Below, in pieces: positions 26,806 to 39,600 of a stretch of 64,000 bases of DNA. This stretch comes from Panorpa germanica (taxonomy: Eukaryota > Arthropoda > Insecta > Mecoptera > Panorpidae). The stretch lies in the NCBI GenBank assembly GCA_963678705.1, contig OY783205.1, positions 28,015,034 to 28,079,033 on the forward strand. The letters run 5' to 3'. Every line of letters starts with the position of its first letter. The stretch's first letter is position 1. The notes below the pieces were generated by a model. That model ran no database searches and was not told the origin of the DNA. It saw only the letters and a list, made by a program, of their open reading frames with translations. A program made the translations under genes and the position numbers.

Positions 26806-28925
26806 TGCGTAGATATTTAAAATGTAATGAGGCAGTTTTTTATCTTAAAACCTACCGAACATAACTGCATCAAATAAATTTAAGAAATCCAAAAAAAATT
26901 TTTAGAAAAAAAAGTCCATGAATTTAAAAAAGGTCGCACAGAAGCCAGAATCGCGTAGATATTTAAAATGTAATGAAGCAGTTTTTTATCTTAAAGCCTA
27001 CCGAACATAACTGCATCAAAAAAATTTAAGAAATCCAAAAAAAAATTTTTAGAAAAAAAAGTCCATGAATTTAAAAAAGGTCGCACAGAAGCCAGAATCG
27101 CGTAGATATTTAAAATGTAATGAAGCAGTTTTTTATCTTAAAGCCTACCGAACATAACTGCATCAAAAAAATTTAAGAAATCCAAAAAAAAATTTTTAGA
27201 AAAAAAAGTCCATGAATTTAAAAAAGGTCGCACAGAAGCCAGAATCGCGTAGATATTTAAAATGTAATGAAGCAGTTTTTTATCTTAAAGCCTACCGAAC
27301 ATAACTGCATCAAAAAAATTTAAGAAATCCAAAAAAAATTTTTAGAAAAAAAAGTCCATGAATTTAAAAAAGGTCGCACAGAAGCCAGAATCGCGTAGAT
27401 ATTTAAAATGTAATAAAGCAGTTTTTTATCTTAAAGCCTACCGAACATAACTGCATCAAAAAAATTTAAGAAATCCAAAAAAAATTTTTAGAAAAAAAAG
27501 TCCATGAATTTAAAAAAGGTCGCACAGAAGCCAGAATCGCGTAGATATTTAAAATGTAATGAAGCAGTTTTTTATCTTAAAGCCTACCGAACATAACTGC
27601 ATCAAAAAAATTTAAGAAATCCAAAAAAAATTTTAGAAAAAAAAGTCCATGAATTTAAAAAAGGTCGCACAGAAGCCAGAATCGCGTAGATATTTAAAAT
27701 GTAATGAAGCAGTTTTTTATCTTAAAGCCTACCAAACATAACTGCATCAAAAAAATTTAAGAAATCCAAAAAAAATTTTTAGAAAAAAAAGTCCATGAAT
27801 TTAAAAAAGGTCGCACAGAAGCCAGAATCGCGTAGATATTTAAAATGTAATGAAGCAGTTTTTTATCTTAAAGCCTACCGAACATAACTGCATCAAAAAA
27901 ATTTAAGAAATCCAAAAAAAATTTTTAGAAAAAAAAGTCCATGAATTTAAAAAAGGTCGCACAGAAGCCAGAATCGCGTAGATATTTAAAATGTAATGAA
28001 GCAGTTTTTTATCTTAAAGCCTACCGAACATAACTGCATCAAAAAAATTTAAGAAATCCATAAAAAAAATTTTAGAAAAAAAAGTCCATGAATTTAAAAA
28101 AGGTCGCACAGAAGCCTGAATCGCGTAGATATTTAAAATGTAATGAAGCAGTTTTTTATCTTAAAGCCTACCGAACATAACTGCATCCAAAAAATTTAAG
28201 AAATCCAAAAAAAATTCTTAGAAAAAAATGTCCATGAATTTAAAAAAGGTCGCACAGAAGCCAGAATCGCGTAGATATTTAAAATGTAATGAAGCAGTTT
28301 TTTATCTTAAAGCCTACCGAACATAACTGCATCAAAAAAATTTAAGAAATCCAAAAAAAATTTTTAGAAAAAAAAGTCCATGAATTTAAAAAAGGTCGCA
28401 CAGACGCCAGAATCGCGTAGATATTTAAAATGTAATGAAGCAGTTTTTTATTTTAAAGCCTACCGAATATAACTGCATCAAAAAAATTTAAGAAATCCAA
28501 AAAAAATTTTTAGAAAAAAAAGTCCATGAATTTAAAAAAGGTCGCACAGAAGCCAGAATCGCGTAGATATTTAAAATGTAATGAAGCAGTTTTTTATCTT
28601 AAAGCCTACCGAACATAACTGCATCAAAAAAATTTAAGAAATCCAAAAAAAATTTTTAGAAAAAAAAGTCCATGAATTTAAAAAAGGTCGCACAGAAGCC
28701 AGAAACGCGTAGATATTTAAAATGTAATGAAGCAGTTTTTTATCTTAAAGCCTACCAAACATAACTGCATCAAAAAAATTTAAGAAATCCAAAAAAAATT
28801 TTTAGAAAAAAAAGTCCATGAATTTAAAAAAGGTCGCACAAAAGCCAGAATCGCGTAGATATTTAAAATGTAATGAAGCAGTTTTTTAATTTAAAGCCTA
28901 ACGAACGTAACTGCATCAAATTTTT
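26806..28925 (-). repeat. 146-bp satellite array, right arm (inverted)
   Basis: About 15 copies of the same monomer in reverse complement, with landmark CTGCAT positions at 26865, 27011, 27158 and onward to 28911. Spacing is 145-147 bp because of homopolymer length changes. The GGATGCAG variant that alternates in the left arm is nearly absent here; one copy is seen near 28185. The two arms have therefore been homogenised separately. Confidence 0.97.
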
Positions 28926-29990
28926 ACGAACTACGAAACCCTTAACATATATTTTACAGATGAAGAATTTCTAAAATAAAGCATGCTGCGAAACCCACTC
29001 ATTTTCAAACATAGCTTTCATAATCACACTCCGAGATATAATTCCCTCGTTTGTTTTACCCGAGCTTATTACATTTACATTTCCATTTTCATTTTCCACT
29101 AATTACTTTCCAAACAATTCTAGAATTATAACAACATGGCATTCATTCATTGTAAAACTTTTCGCATCTATTTCAAACGAAGTGTGAATACCATAAATTA
29201 CACAAAATTGTTTTAGAAAATTAATCTTTGTCAGCTAAACATAAAACATAGATATTACGTAAAAATAGTAACAAGTCTCGAAACGATCCGGTCTGCGAGG
29301 ACTTAAAAACATATCGTACAAAAAATATTTAACTATTTCACAAACGCAATTTTTCTGATAAAAACTCTATTAGAATTTATGAAAAATATACGAATTAAAA
29401 TTAAAAACTATATTCCTAGAATAATAAAGTAAGGTGTATTTCAAACAACACGATCCTATTTCAACAAATTCAAATAAAGGAAAGCCCAAAAAATCTGTTC
29501 TTAGAGTTAAGATTCAATTAACAATGCAACCAATCGACTTCTACGCGAATTGAAGAGCACACGACAAATTTTAATGTAATATTTTAGAATTTCTCACGTC
29601 TACTATATTTATACACAATGTATGTTTGTATGTATATGTATATAGAAATATTAGAAGAGAGCTTGTAGCTTTAAAATATATTATAACAAATTTATTGTAC
29701 ATAAATGAAGAAAAGTAGAAAATATATATGTGACACATTATGATTCTGTTTTATTTAATGATAATTTCTTTTCTGAACGTCTATTATACGAAACATTCAT
29801 TCACGCTCCTCTCACACTGGTTCTGTAATGATAAACATTAAAGTGGACGCTCTCAGAATAAGGCGTGGTACAGCAAAGCAACTCCAATACATCGTACTGA
29901 CAATCGTCTGCAGTCAGAGGGCGTTCTTTCCTACTTTGCCTACTTTCTAGACTAGTGTATAAAGCACCAAACAATTAAAAGTGTCTCTAG
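28926..29990. other. Non-coding DNA
   Basis: AT-rich sequence with no supported gene. The segment 29820-29960 is somewhat richer in G and C and would be 3' flank if the minus-strand exon at 30110 is real. Confidence 0.55.
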
Positions 29991-29996
29991 TTTATT
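29991..29996 (-). terminator. Possible polyadenylation signal for minus-strand exon
   Basis: AATAAA on the minus strand, 114 bp after the stop codon at 30110. It supports a transcript ending here, though AATAAA is frequent by chance in AT-rich DNA. Confidence 0.3.
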
Positions 29997-30109
29997 CTTC
30001 AAGCACAATAGCGGGCTGGTCTTCCCCTACCCTCTGCAGAATCCAACCCCAAGGGAGCACGGAGTACAAGACCCAATAAAGTCCAAACAAACTCAAGAAT
30101 CGAACGTCT

Positions 30110-30251
30110 TCACAAGAAAAGCATACGAGTCCTAGAAGTCCTGCCTTCCAGGGTTTTGGTTTTACTTGATCGAAGGATGTTCTTCACAAACAAAGGAACT
30201 GCGAAGGATAATGTGTATGTTGCGAGGGGAAGGACCAGGGGGATGGTGATC
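30110..30251 (-). CDS. Candidate terminal exon of a minus-strand gene (partial)
   Basis: On the minus strand an acceptor (TTTATAG) at 30252-30253 opens a frame of 46 codons plus TGA. Base composition is more GC-rich and codon-like than the flanks. The predicted C-terminus begins with a hydrophobic stretch (ITIPLVLPLATYTLSFAVPL, probably a membrane helix). It ends in a basic, Lys-, Arg- and Thr-rich tail (SSKTKTLEGRTSRTRMLFL). The frame stays open upstream for another 80 codons, but that part looks like random AT-rich translation. No upstream exon was identified and no family recognised. It could be the last exon of a membrane protein whose other exons lie to the right, or a chance frame. Confidence 0.35.
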
Positions 30252-30253
30252 CT

Positions 30254-32190
30254 ATAAATATTTAATGAGAATATATAACTGACTGCGTAAATAAAGAAAT
30301 AGGGTCTCTTTGATTCAAGGGTTCTGTTTCTTGATTTTAAAAGTGTTTTTTTTTCATATGTGTGTGCGTGAACATTCAAAAGATTGACAGTGATACTAAA
30401 AAGACGGTTCTCATCACAAATATTATTTGAAAGAAGTCCCTGGTAATCAAAAACCGTGACACCACTGCTATAAATATTATAAAATGTATAAAACAAAGAA
30501 AAATTGAAGATAATTTAATAAAAAATATTTGTTAGTACATCTCCCTCTATTCTTGATTCCGAGTTGAATATAATTAAATAAATGGAATCAAAAATTCTAT
30601 AAAAGAAAGTTGAAAAATAACAAAATGTTTAAAGGAGCGTGAAAAAATATTTCCACAAATGGTTGTTTTCAAAAGAAAGTTAGGTTAAAAGTTGTTCAAG
30701 TGAATTAAGTACTTCTTACTCATTAAGAAAGTTACAATAAATCCACTTAATAAAGAAAATTCGTATAAGATTAGAACCCCCGTTGCGTTGGAGTGGTACA
30801 AAACGCTATCGCCGTCTCAATGCATGAGACACACGTCTAGCATCTGCATGCGACCTTGAAGTCTACTGCACATCACTGTTAGCGCATGTACTAGTAAGGT
30901 GTAGCGTTACGAAACATTGTACGTCATTTGCTTCTAAGCAAAAACTGTAAAAAACGCATGGTTAAAGTTAATAATTTATTTTAACTTTGTTAAATAAAAA
31001 ATTCTCAAACTGTTCCTTCATTTAATAAATAAATTTTTATTAATTTCTGCCACTTGAAATTTATATAGCATTCATTATTTAGAAATTTGTTTAGTTTGTA
31101 AATGATAACGGCATAAATAATTGTAACCTAATTGCAGCCTTAATTTTGTAAAACTAACTGTAATATATATAATAACTTCTAAGAAATCTTATGTATTTTT
31201 CTTATTAGGTGCATCTCCTGCATGTATTTTTCTAATTTACATAAAAAACAAAAGTATTAAGATCGGTTTTATTGATTAACTTTTTTAATGCTATAAATGT
31301 TTAATAGTACAAAAAACAGATTAAGAAACTGTGGGATACTTACAGTAATTAATAAACGGTGGTGGGGGTAAATTCTTGGTATATTAATTTTGTAAACAAT
31401 TAGAGGTGATTCTATAGTAGTATAAGGACTAGGCGTTTTCGAAGATGTTTTTGACTTAGCTTTTGAGTTACCTGACAGTAGAGCTCTCTTTTTGGAAGAT
31501 ATGTAATTAATTAGTTATCTTTCAGCCTTGTTTGATACAACTGCTAAATTACAAATTATTAATACGTATATGCTGTCAAAAGCAGTGTATTTTAACCTCT
31601 CAAAATTTATTGTTTCTAATAAAAATCCCTGCTTCACTGAGAAATTCAGACAGTTCTTAACTCGGTGGAAATTTATGAATAATTCATAACGCACACGTTA
31701 AAAAAAATATGGAAAAACCTGCGGAAAATCTTAAGCACCCAAAATATATTCTCATAAAAATGTTTATAAATGTCAGGGGTTTCTATTTTAATTTACATTT
31801 ATTCAAAAAAAAAAGGGGAGAGAAGGTATTACAGAAACCATAGGTAGTTTTGTTGCCTACTCAGTCTATATATAAATATATAGCTAAAACGAATTTCAAT
31901 TCAATGCTATTTCGTTCTCACGAAATGGTTTATTGAATTACGTAAAAAAAACAAAAACTTTACTTAAATGCAAATAATATTTTTTATACCATTTATAATT
32001 AGTTATTCCAAGCACAAAAGCAATAAAAATATTCCATTTGTTATATAAAATAAAATAATTAAAGAAAAACCATTATTCCACGTCTGTGCTACAAGTGAGC
32101 TTTACAGAAAACTCACTCGTATTTGTAAGTACGGGAATTTCATAACACGGGGTACACCGATATACTGCTGTATAAATAGTTTTAAGTTTA
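30254..32190. other. Non-coding DNA
   Basis: No supported gene, RNA or mobile element. A small GC-richer patch occurs at 30775-30910. Confidence 0.55.
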
Positions 32191-32192
32191 AA

Positions 32193-33995
32193 TGGAAATA
32201 TTTTAAAATGGTTTTCAGATTTGGAATCAGCGGGAAAAAGTACGTTTAAAAACACATTTAAAAGTTGGAAAAAGAATTTTTTAATTTTTAATTTTTTTTT
32301 AAATTTTACAAGGGGTTAACCTTAAAAATTTGATAAAAAATTGATGGTCTCCTATTGTAAAATTTATAACGGTTCTTATAGTAGAAATTTATGCTGATTT
32401 CAAATCTGCAATTTATTTTTTGGTGGCACTTCCGGTTTTCGAGATATCAGCGTTTCAAGAGTTAAATAATGGAAATATTTTAAAATGGTTTTCAGATTTG
32501 GAATCAGCGGGAAAAAGTACGTTTAAAAACCTATTTAAAAGTTGGAAAAAAGAATATTTTATTTTTAATTTTTTTTAAAAATTTTACAAGAGGTTAGCCT
32601 TAAAAATTTGATAAAAAATTGATGGTCTCCTATTGTAAAATTTATAACGGTTCTTATAGTAGAAATTTATGCTGATTTCAAATCTGCAATTTATTTTTTG
32701 GTGGCACTTCCGGTTTTCGAGATATCAGCGTTTCAAGAGTTAAATAATGGAAATATTTTAAAATGATTTTCAGATTTGGAATCAGCGGGAAAAAGTACGT
32801 TCAAAAACATATTTAAAAGTTGGAAAAAAGAATATTTTATTTTTAATTTTTTTTAAAAATTTTACAAGGGGTTAGCCTTAAAAATTTGATAAAAAATTGA
32901 TGGTCTCCTATTGTAAAATTTATAACGGTTCTTATAGTAGAAATTTATGCTGATTTCAAATCTGCAATTTATTTTTTGGTGGCACTTCCGGTTTTCGAGA
33001 TATCAGCGTTTCAAGAGTTAAATAATGGAAATATTTTAAAATGATTTTCAGATTTGGAATCAGCGGGAAAAAGTACGTTCAAAAACATATTTAAAAGTTG
33101 GAAATAAAATATTTTATTTTTAAATTTTTTTAAAAATTTTACAAGGGGTTAACCTTAAAAATTTGATAAAAAATTGATGGTCTCCTATTGTAAAATTTAT
33201 AACGGTTCTTATAGTAGAAATTTATGCTGATTTCAAATCTGCAATTTATTTTTTGGTGGCACTTCCGTTTTTCGAGATATCAGCGTTTCAAGAGTTAAAT
33301 AATGGAAATATTTTAAAATGATTTTCAGACTTGGAATCAGCGGGAAAAAGTACGTTCAAAAACATATTTAAAAGTTGGAAATAAAATATTTTATTTTTAA
33401 ATTTTTTTAAAAATTTTACAAGGGGTTAACCTTAAAAATTTGATAAAAAATTGATGGTCTCCTATTGTAAAATTTATAACGGTTCTTATAGTAGAAATTT
33501 ATGCTGATTTCAAATCTGCAATATATTTTTTGGTGGCACTTCCGGTTTTCGAGATATCAGCGTTTCAAGAGTTAAATAATGGAAATATTTTAAAATTATT
33601 TTCAGATTTGGAATCAGCGGGAAAAAGTACGTTTAAAAACATATTTAAAAGTTGGAAAAAAGAATATTTAATTTTTAATTTTTTTTTTAAATTTTACAAG
33701 GGGTGTTAACCTTAAAAATTTGATAAAAAATTGATGGTCTCCGATTGTAAATTTTATAACGGCTCTTATAGTAGAAATTTATGCTGATTTCAAATATGCA
33801 ATTTATTTTTTGGTGGCACTTCCGGTTTTCGAGATATCAGCGTTTCAAGAGTTAAATAATGGAAATATTTTAAGATGATTTTCAGATTTGGAATCAGCGG
33901 GAAAAAGTACATTGAAAAACATATTTAAAAGTTGGAAATAAAATATTTTATTTTTAAATTTTTTTTTAATTTTTACAAGGCGTTAACCTTCATAA
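32193..33995 (+). repeat. 278-bp tandem satellite
   Basis: Six full units and a partial seventh, each starting TGGAAATATTTTAAAATG, at 32193, 32470, 32748, 33026, 33303, 33580 and 33860. Spacing is 277-280 bp. Internal landmarks are TTGGAATCAGCGGGAAAAAG, TTGATGGTCTCCTATTGTAA and GTGGCACTTCCGGTTTTCGA. Copies are about 95% alike by eye. No coding frame spans the unit. Confidence 0.97.
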
Positions 33996-36025
33996 TTTTA
34001 AGTCGTGCCTGTAGTGTAACAACCGGTGAAAGCGCTACTTTAACAATACATTGTAAGTACATGCAGTATATCTTCAACAATGTCAGTTACATTCGCAAGT
34101 TGCAGGGGCACATTTTTATCAGCTGACATCGACATAAAACTAAGTGCCGCTGCAGCTGCAGCTGAACGACCTTCCACAAGAAGAGGGTGCATTACCGTTA
34201 GACAAATACGCGCCATCAACCCTGACAACGTGAATCTGTTGTACTTTAGATGACTGATAGGGCTTGACAGGCGTGAACCCCTCCCCCTATCCCTCTACGT
34301 CCACCCACATGGAAAATGGGGGGATTGCAACCGCTAAACATAAAATATACATATATAACTTAAAATTTTTATAACGTTCGCTTGTGATGCAGATTTTATC
34401 TCTTCAAACGTTTGTTTGTTTTTGCAAGTAGCGTACTGGTTTATATTTTATAATCTATACTGTAAAAAGTTATAAGGTATAAAAAATGTGCCTGTTTTGT
34501 TTGAATAACTCAGCAAACATCTTTTTTATTTGTCATTAAAACGTATATACAATAGATATAACGGCCATTATTAAATTTCATGTTTCCAATAATTTGAAAA
34601 CAATTTCTTTTATATTTTATATAAGTTACATGGGTATAATTTCATGTTAACAGTAGATTTCTGTATAACGGAATGTTAAAACTTCTATATAAGAGTACTT
34701 GTCTTTAAAAGACATTTCCAGAGCAATAAATCAGATCAGCATCAGCTGTAGATTTCCCTGACTAGAGAATGCAACAATGTTAGCAGAATTAAGCGATTAT
34801 ATTTTATAAATTATCAAAAACTTTATAGTTATAGAAACCTGCTTCTAGAAATAATACATTTATAAAAGAATTGCTCGCATCCGGATCCCCGATATAGAAG
34901 ACTGAGGCCTCAGCTTTCTATTTAATTTCATTTACTAAGTAAAAGGAAGCGAATCATTACTTTCATTAGGTAAGTGATCTTTCGCGTTAAGGTAGTTGTA
35001 TCGTGGAATGACTTTTCAAAGGATTTTAATAAAACTTCATTTAATTGCTCTTTAATTAATTATAAGACATATTGACCTCAGGTCGATTAAAATTTACCAC
35101 ACCATTATTGAGAAAAACGATATTAAAGTTTTGTTATTTTAACACAGGCTCTTATGGGAAATAGTAATTTTAATGTTATTTTTATCGAATAAAATAAAAA
35201 CGATTCAAAGGAATTCAATAAAAATTTAATATATTATAGAAACAGTAGTTATTAATCACATAAAAAAAAATGGAAATTATTGACCACGCCATTACAGAAA
35301 TAAAATGTTGTAAACATTGAAAAACGTGTATATACGTGTATGTATGGGAATATACGTGTAGATACTATTTACATGTAGTGAGAACAGTGAGAATACGTGA
35401 ATGTATATACGTGTATACGTGTATGTATGTGTAGATACTATTTACATGTAGTGAGAAAAGTGAGACTGTACCTTCACATAAGTTTTTAACGAGACTATTT
35501 GACACTAACGTTCCAGCTACATTATAATTTTAGGTTGCTGAGTTATACTTTTGAGCATGACTATCTCGGATCAACTACCTTAATAGCAATTACTGCGTTA
35601 CTGGGAAGTAAGTGTTCGGAATGTTTTACTTTGGAGCACGAGCTTGTAATCCGAGTAAATGATATAAACGACGATCACAAAGAACCAATTAACTTTGAGT
35701 GCAAATGATTTCAGTTTTTATGAAATTAACAAGAGTTAACCTATAAAAATCACTTTTTATTTTGATATATTAAATATATTATCTAGCGTAGTCCTTTACT
35801 TTGATTTTAAACTGGAATAATTTACAGATTTTAAATACTTACGCATCAAAAGTTGATATTAGATTTGTGAAGTATAATGCGCCTGATTTAATGGCAACAT
35901 ATGTAACCTGCTTGCTTAATTATTAGAGTACACATGAGACAAATTTCATAAAAGCATGTACAATTCTAAAACAAAGTGATTCATTTCAAAAGATTTCACA
36001 AATGTTTACACATCGTTGAATTCAG
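33996..36025. other. Gene-poor DNA with a GC-richer island
   Basis: The part at 34010-34340 is markedly richer in G and C than its flanks and includes CTGCAGCTGCAGCTG. On the minus strand, 34040-34228 is open and would encode an alanine run followed by a normal-looking sequence ending VTDIVEDILHVLTMYC. No convincing splice pair brackets it, so it is left as a possible exon or regulatory element. A short duplicated minisatellite at 35359-35465 is listed separately. Confidence 0.4.
35359..35465 (+). repeat. Short tandem duplication
   Basis: GATACTATTTACATGTAGTG occurs twice about 74 bp apart, each followed by AGAA(C/A)AGTGAGA and separated by GTATATACGTG-type simple repeats. Confidence 0.85.
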
Positions 36026-36184
36026 GAAACGGAAGAAGGGAGACAGAAGATGTAATCTCACTGGATCGTATCCTTCACACCAGTTGCTGATCCTGTTCGT
36101 CCTCTTGACAAGTATCTGGTCCTGACAGCTACAGCTATCAACTTATCATCTTAACGTGAACACGCGGCGGCTGAATTGTGAAAG
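36026..36184 (+). other. Orphan exon candidate (probably untranslated)
   Basis: An acceptor (TTCAG) precedes 36026, and a strong donor (AAAG then GTAAGTAAAT) follows 36184. All three frames contain stops, so it would be an untranslated exon, or a terminal exon with a short coding tail. It could belong to the membrane-protein gene upstream, where phase 0 would add nine codons before a stop. It could also be a 5' exon of the GPCR at 44256. Neither link is demonstrated. Confidence 0.25.
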
Positions 36185-36367
36185 GTAAGTAAATTAATGA
36201 ATCGCTGAAGATGGATTGGAAGGGAGGGGGGCGTGAAGGACAAGGAGACATTTATGTAAGTTGTTTAGATTGATCGTTACAGGGTGATCCAAATATCTGT
36301 TGGTGTTTTAAAATCAGGAAGCTGTCATTAAAAATGAAAAACTATAATTCCTTTTAAATTTATTAAC

Positions 36368-36475
36368 GCAGTTATGTTTGTTACGGTTTGAAATTAAGAA
36401 CTGCTTCATTACATTTTAAATATAGACGCTTTTCTAGGTTTTGTGTAATATTTTTTACTTCCACGGACTTTTGTT
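36368..36475 (+). repeat. Diverged solitary 146-bp satellite monomer
   Basis: GCAGTTATGTTTG, then AACTGCTTCATTACATTTTA, then a degenerate TAGACGCTTTTCTAGGTTTTG and CCACGGACTTTTGTTC appear in the same order and spacing as in the satellite unit. This is an old single copy about 7.5 kb from the array, in the left-arm orientation. Confidence 0.85.
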
Positions 36476-36626
36476 CTATTAAAACACTTTATATAGATCT
36501 TCAAAGAAAGCAGTAAGTTGAATTTTTTATCTATAAAGATTTCTGACAGAAATGTTGAATGTGAAATCATGTAATAATAACTACATAACAGCTTTTACAA
36601 AACAAAAAACATTTAATAAACAATTT

Positions 36627-39600
36627 TTACAATTTCATATTTTTTAAAGAAATATTTTTGTTTTCCACATCTGAGAGCTTTCTTGGTTGTTTGCCTAGGA
36701 GACCATTCTTCAGGCGTTCATTAAAAGCCAAATAAGATAACACTGGAAAAACAGCAGCTGCCTGCAAATAAAATGGCATTTAGATTTAACAAATAAGCCT
36801 CATTCCCACTCACTGTTTTGATATTTAATTTACTGTTTTTATTTAATATTGTAATCTAGATTTCAGGTTTTCGTTTAAGCATTCCTTTCACATTTGTGTT
36901 TTAATTTAAGTTTAGGTAATTTAGTTGGTGCGTATGCATCGTTAGTAATATAAATTTTGACAGTTCAACAAAATTGTATGTGAAATAATTAAAATTGCTG
37001 TTTTCACTTCTATATTTTCCAAAAAGTGACATTAAACTTCTTTTAAAAATAAATCCTACTGCGTTTTGACAGATTGTCACATTTTGGAGGATATAACATA
37101 ATATAGTTTTTCTGAATTTAATATTTTTAATTTAAAACATTGGACCTTGTAAGGTTCTAAAAAAACTAAGAAAACTTAAAGAATAAATTAAATTAAAAAT
37201 GGTACTGTGAATGACTACGCGTATTGCCATATGTTAAACAATTTAAATTAAATACAAAATAAAATTAAAGCAGTGAGTGGGAATGATACTTAACAGTTAT
37301 CAAGATATTTTAGTTAACAATATTCATGAAAAATTAAATTAAATGTCTAAACAGCCGAAGATTACATTTTCGATGATAAAAGCAACATGGTTAATTCAAT
37401 TAAGAGGAATTTTGCAAGCTTTTCGATGTGTCAAGCCTTTTACAACAAGCCTGTAGTAATGCTATTTTGAATTACGTAACTTCTACTTTATATATATTTC
37501 TACAAACCTCGCAGCCTAATGGCGCCATAACGGCTAACGCAACAGGCATATCGAGTGACGTCAGTAATCCAGAGATAATTCCCAGAGTTAACACACCCTG
37601 GGGGATCCACATGAGATATGTTACAGCTGTTAACATCGTACACGTCTGAGACATAGATAGAGCAGAAGAAAACATGATATTAATTATATACAAGTATTAA
37701 TAAATAAGAAAACATGATTATAAAACTAAAAAAAAATTATTTACAAAGCTGCTGTTGTTCATAACGCGAGAGCTTTATTATTTTGTAGCTACTCCAAAAG
37801 CTTGTAATCCTTAAAAAGGATTTCTTAAGTATTATACTTGTATAAAGGTGTTCTTAATTAGTTTTATCAGTATGCTAATGCAAGAAGCAGTAAAATAGGT
37901 TACAAAACGTAATTTAATAGATAACTTGTGTTAATACCGGTACCATTAACTAAATATTTATATATTTTAAATAACACAAGTTCATAAACTTCCAAAGGTT
38001 TGTAACAAACAAAACTTTCTAATGCAAATATAAATCTAAAGTTATTTTCTATATCAAAGTTATATTTACCATGGCGTAGTGGTTTAATTCAACACACAAG
38101 CTCAACTTTTAACAAGCTTTGAGAGCTTTTAACATGATGTCAAACATTTGTATATTCGTTGAAACGTTTCGGTTCAATAAAATCAGCTCCCACATCAAAA
38201 GTTTATTTGGTAAAGTAGTTATTTGTCAACACAGAATATTTTTGTACAAAAATAATATCATAATATAATAAAAGCTTACCTTTGTCAAGCTTTTGTGATT
38301 AAAATTTTTTTCCAAGTTTTCTAAATCCCCGGGAACTTTCAGAGCATGGAAAAGACACTGCAGTCTAAGGAAATGTGTTAGTATTTTCTATCTTACAAAG
38401 GACTGAATGTCAAAGAAGGATTTAATTGTCAAATAATTACTTACGTTATTATGACGGGAACAACTCCGTTAAAAATAACAACGACGATGTTGAAAACAAA
38501 CTTTTCGACATCTAGAGGGCGAAAATCGAGATCACAACTCACTCCAGTGACGTCACATGCGTAACGTCCATATCCAAATAAGGGCGGCATCGACATTAAT
38601 AAGGACCAAATCCAGCAGATGGTGATGCAGATTACGTAGAACCGAAATCGAAGGTATTTACCTAAGGATGTTATTAAAGATACAAAACATAAGATTATTT
38701 AACGTAATATCTTTTACGTAACGTTACGTTTTATTATTTACCGATGTTTAACATTAGAGAACACAGCAAAAAACATTAAAAAACTTATAACAATATATTA
38801 ATTTAACATGCAACATTTAGATCATTCTTGTTGTCGGGATATAAAGTTAAGTTAAAGTTAAAGCAGAACATTATTTGCGGAGATAAAAGGCTAGGAGCCT
38901 AAGAAGTCCGAGAATATATAAATTTAAAAAAATGTAATCTTACATAAAATGCTTTATCAACGTCAGTAGTTTTTTAAAGTGAAACTATCTGAATGCAAAA
39001 CCGAAACAGAATTTATTTTATAACTGAAGAGAACATTTTTTTCCATTTATTACAATCTACAGTTTCGATACTTCATAGAACCAATTGACTGTGAGTGGTA
39101 TTGTTCCCTCTGTCACGAGAGATGACAGTTGACAGGAACAGGGAATACAGGAATCAGATACGAACCCATTTGTTTTGGTCTGGATATCAGGAATCTCTCA
39201 ACTGCGAGGGATGTAAGTGCTGCCATCTGGAATGACCCCAACATCTGTTTCAGAAACCCGAATAGCTGACAACAAGTGGACCCAAACAACCATCTGAAAC
39301 GTCAGTTGGACATTGATAACATCGCTGATAATGTTGAATTGATTTTAGGAATGGGCTTGTGTCCTATGTCTTAATTTCTATAAAAGTGTACTAAATATTG
39401 GGTTACTAGAACCTTAAATGTTCTCTTTAATTATTAAAGGGATTCAACGTTCCAAATGCATGTGACATCACAACCGCTGCCAACCTTACAGCTCATAAAT
39501 CTCTGCTATATGTATTTATGTATCAAAATATCAAATATTATTTATAGCTATTTCAAGTAACAATAAAATTCCAATATTATGTCTGCCTTAGCAGGATTAA

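Noticed and set aside
23660..28925. CRISPR-like array
   Set aside because: Units are contiguous 146-bp monomers with no variable spacers, in a eukaryotic genome; it is satellite DNA.
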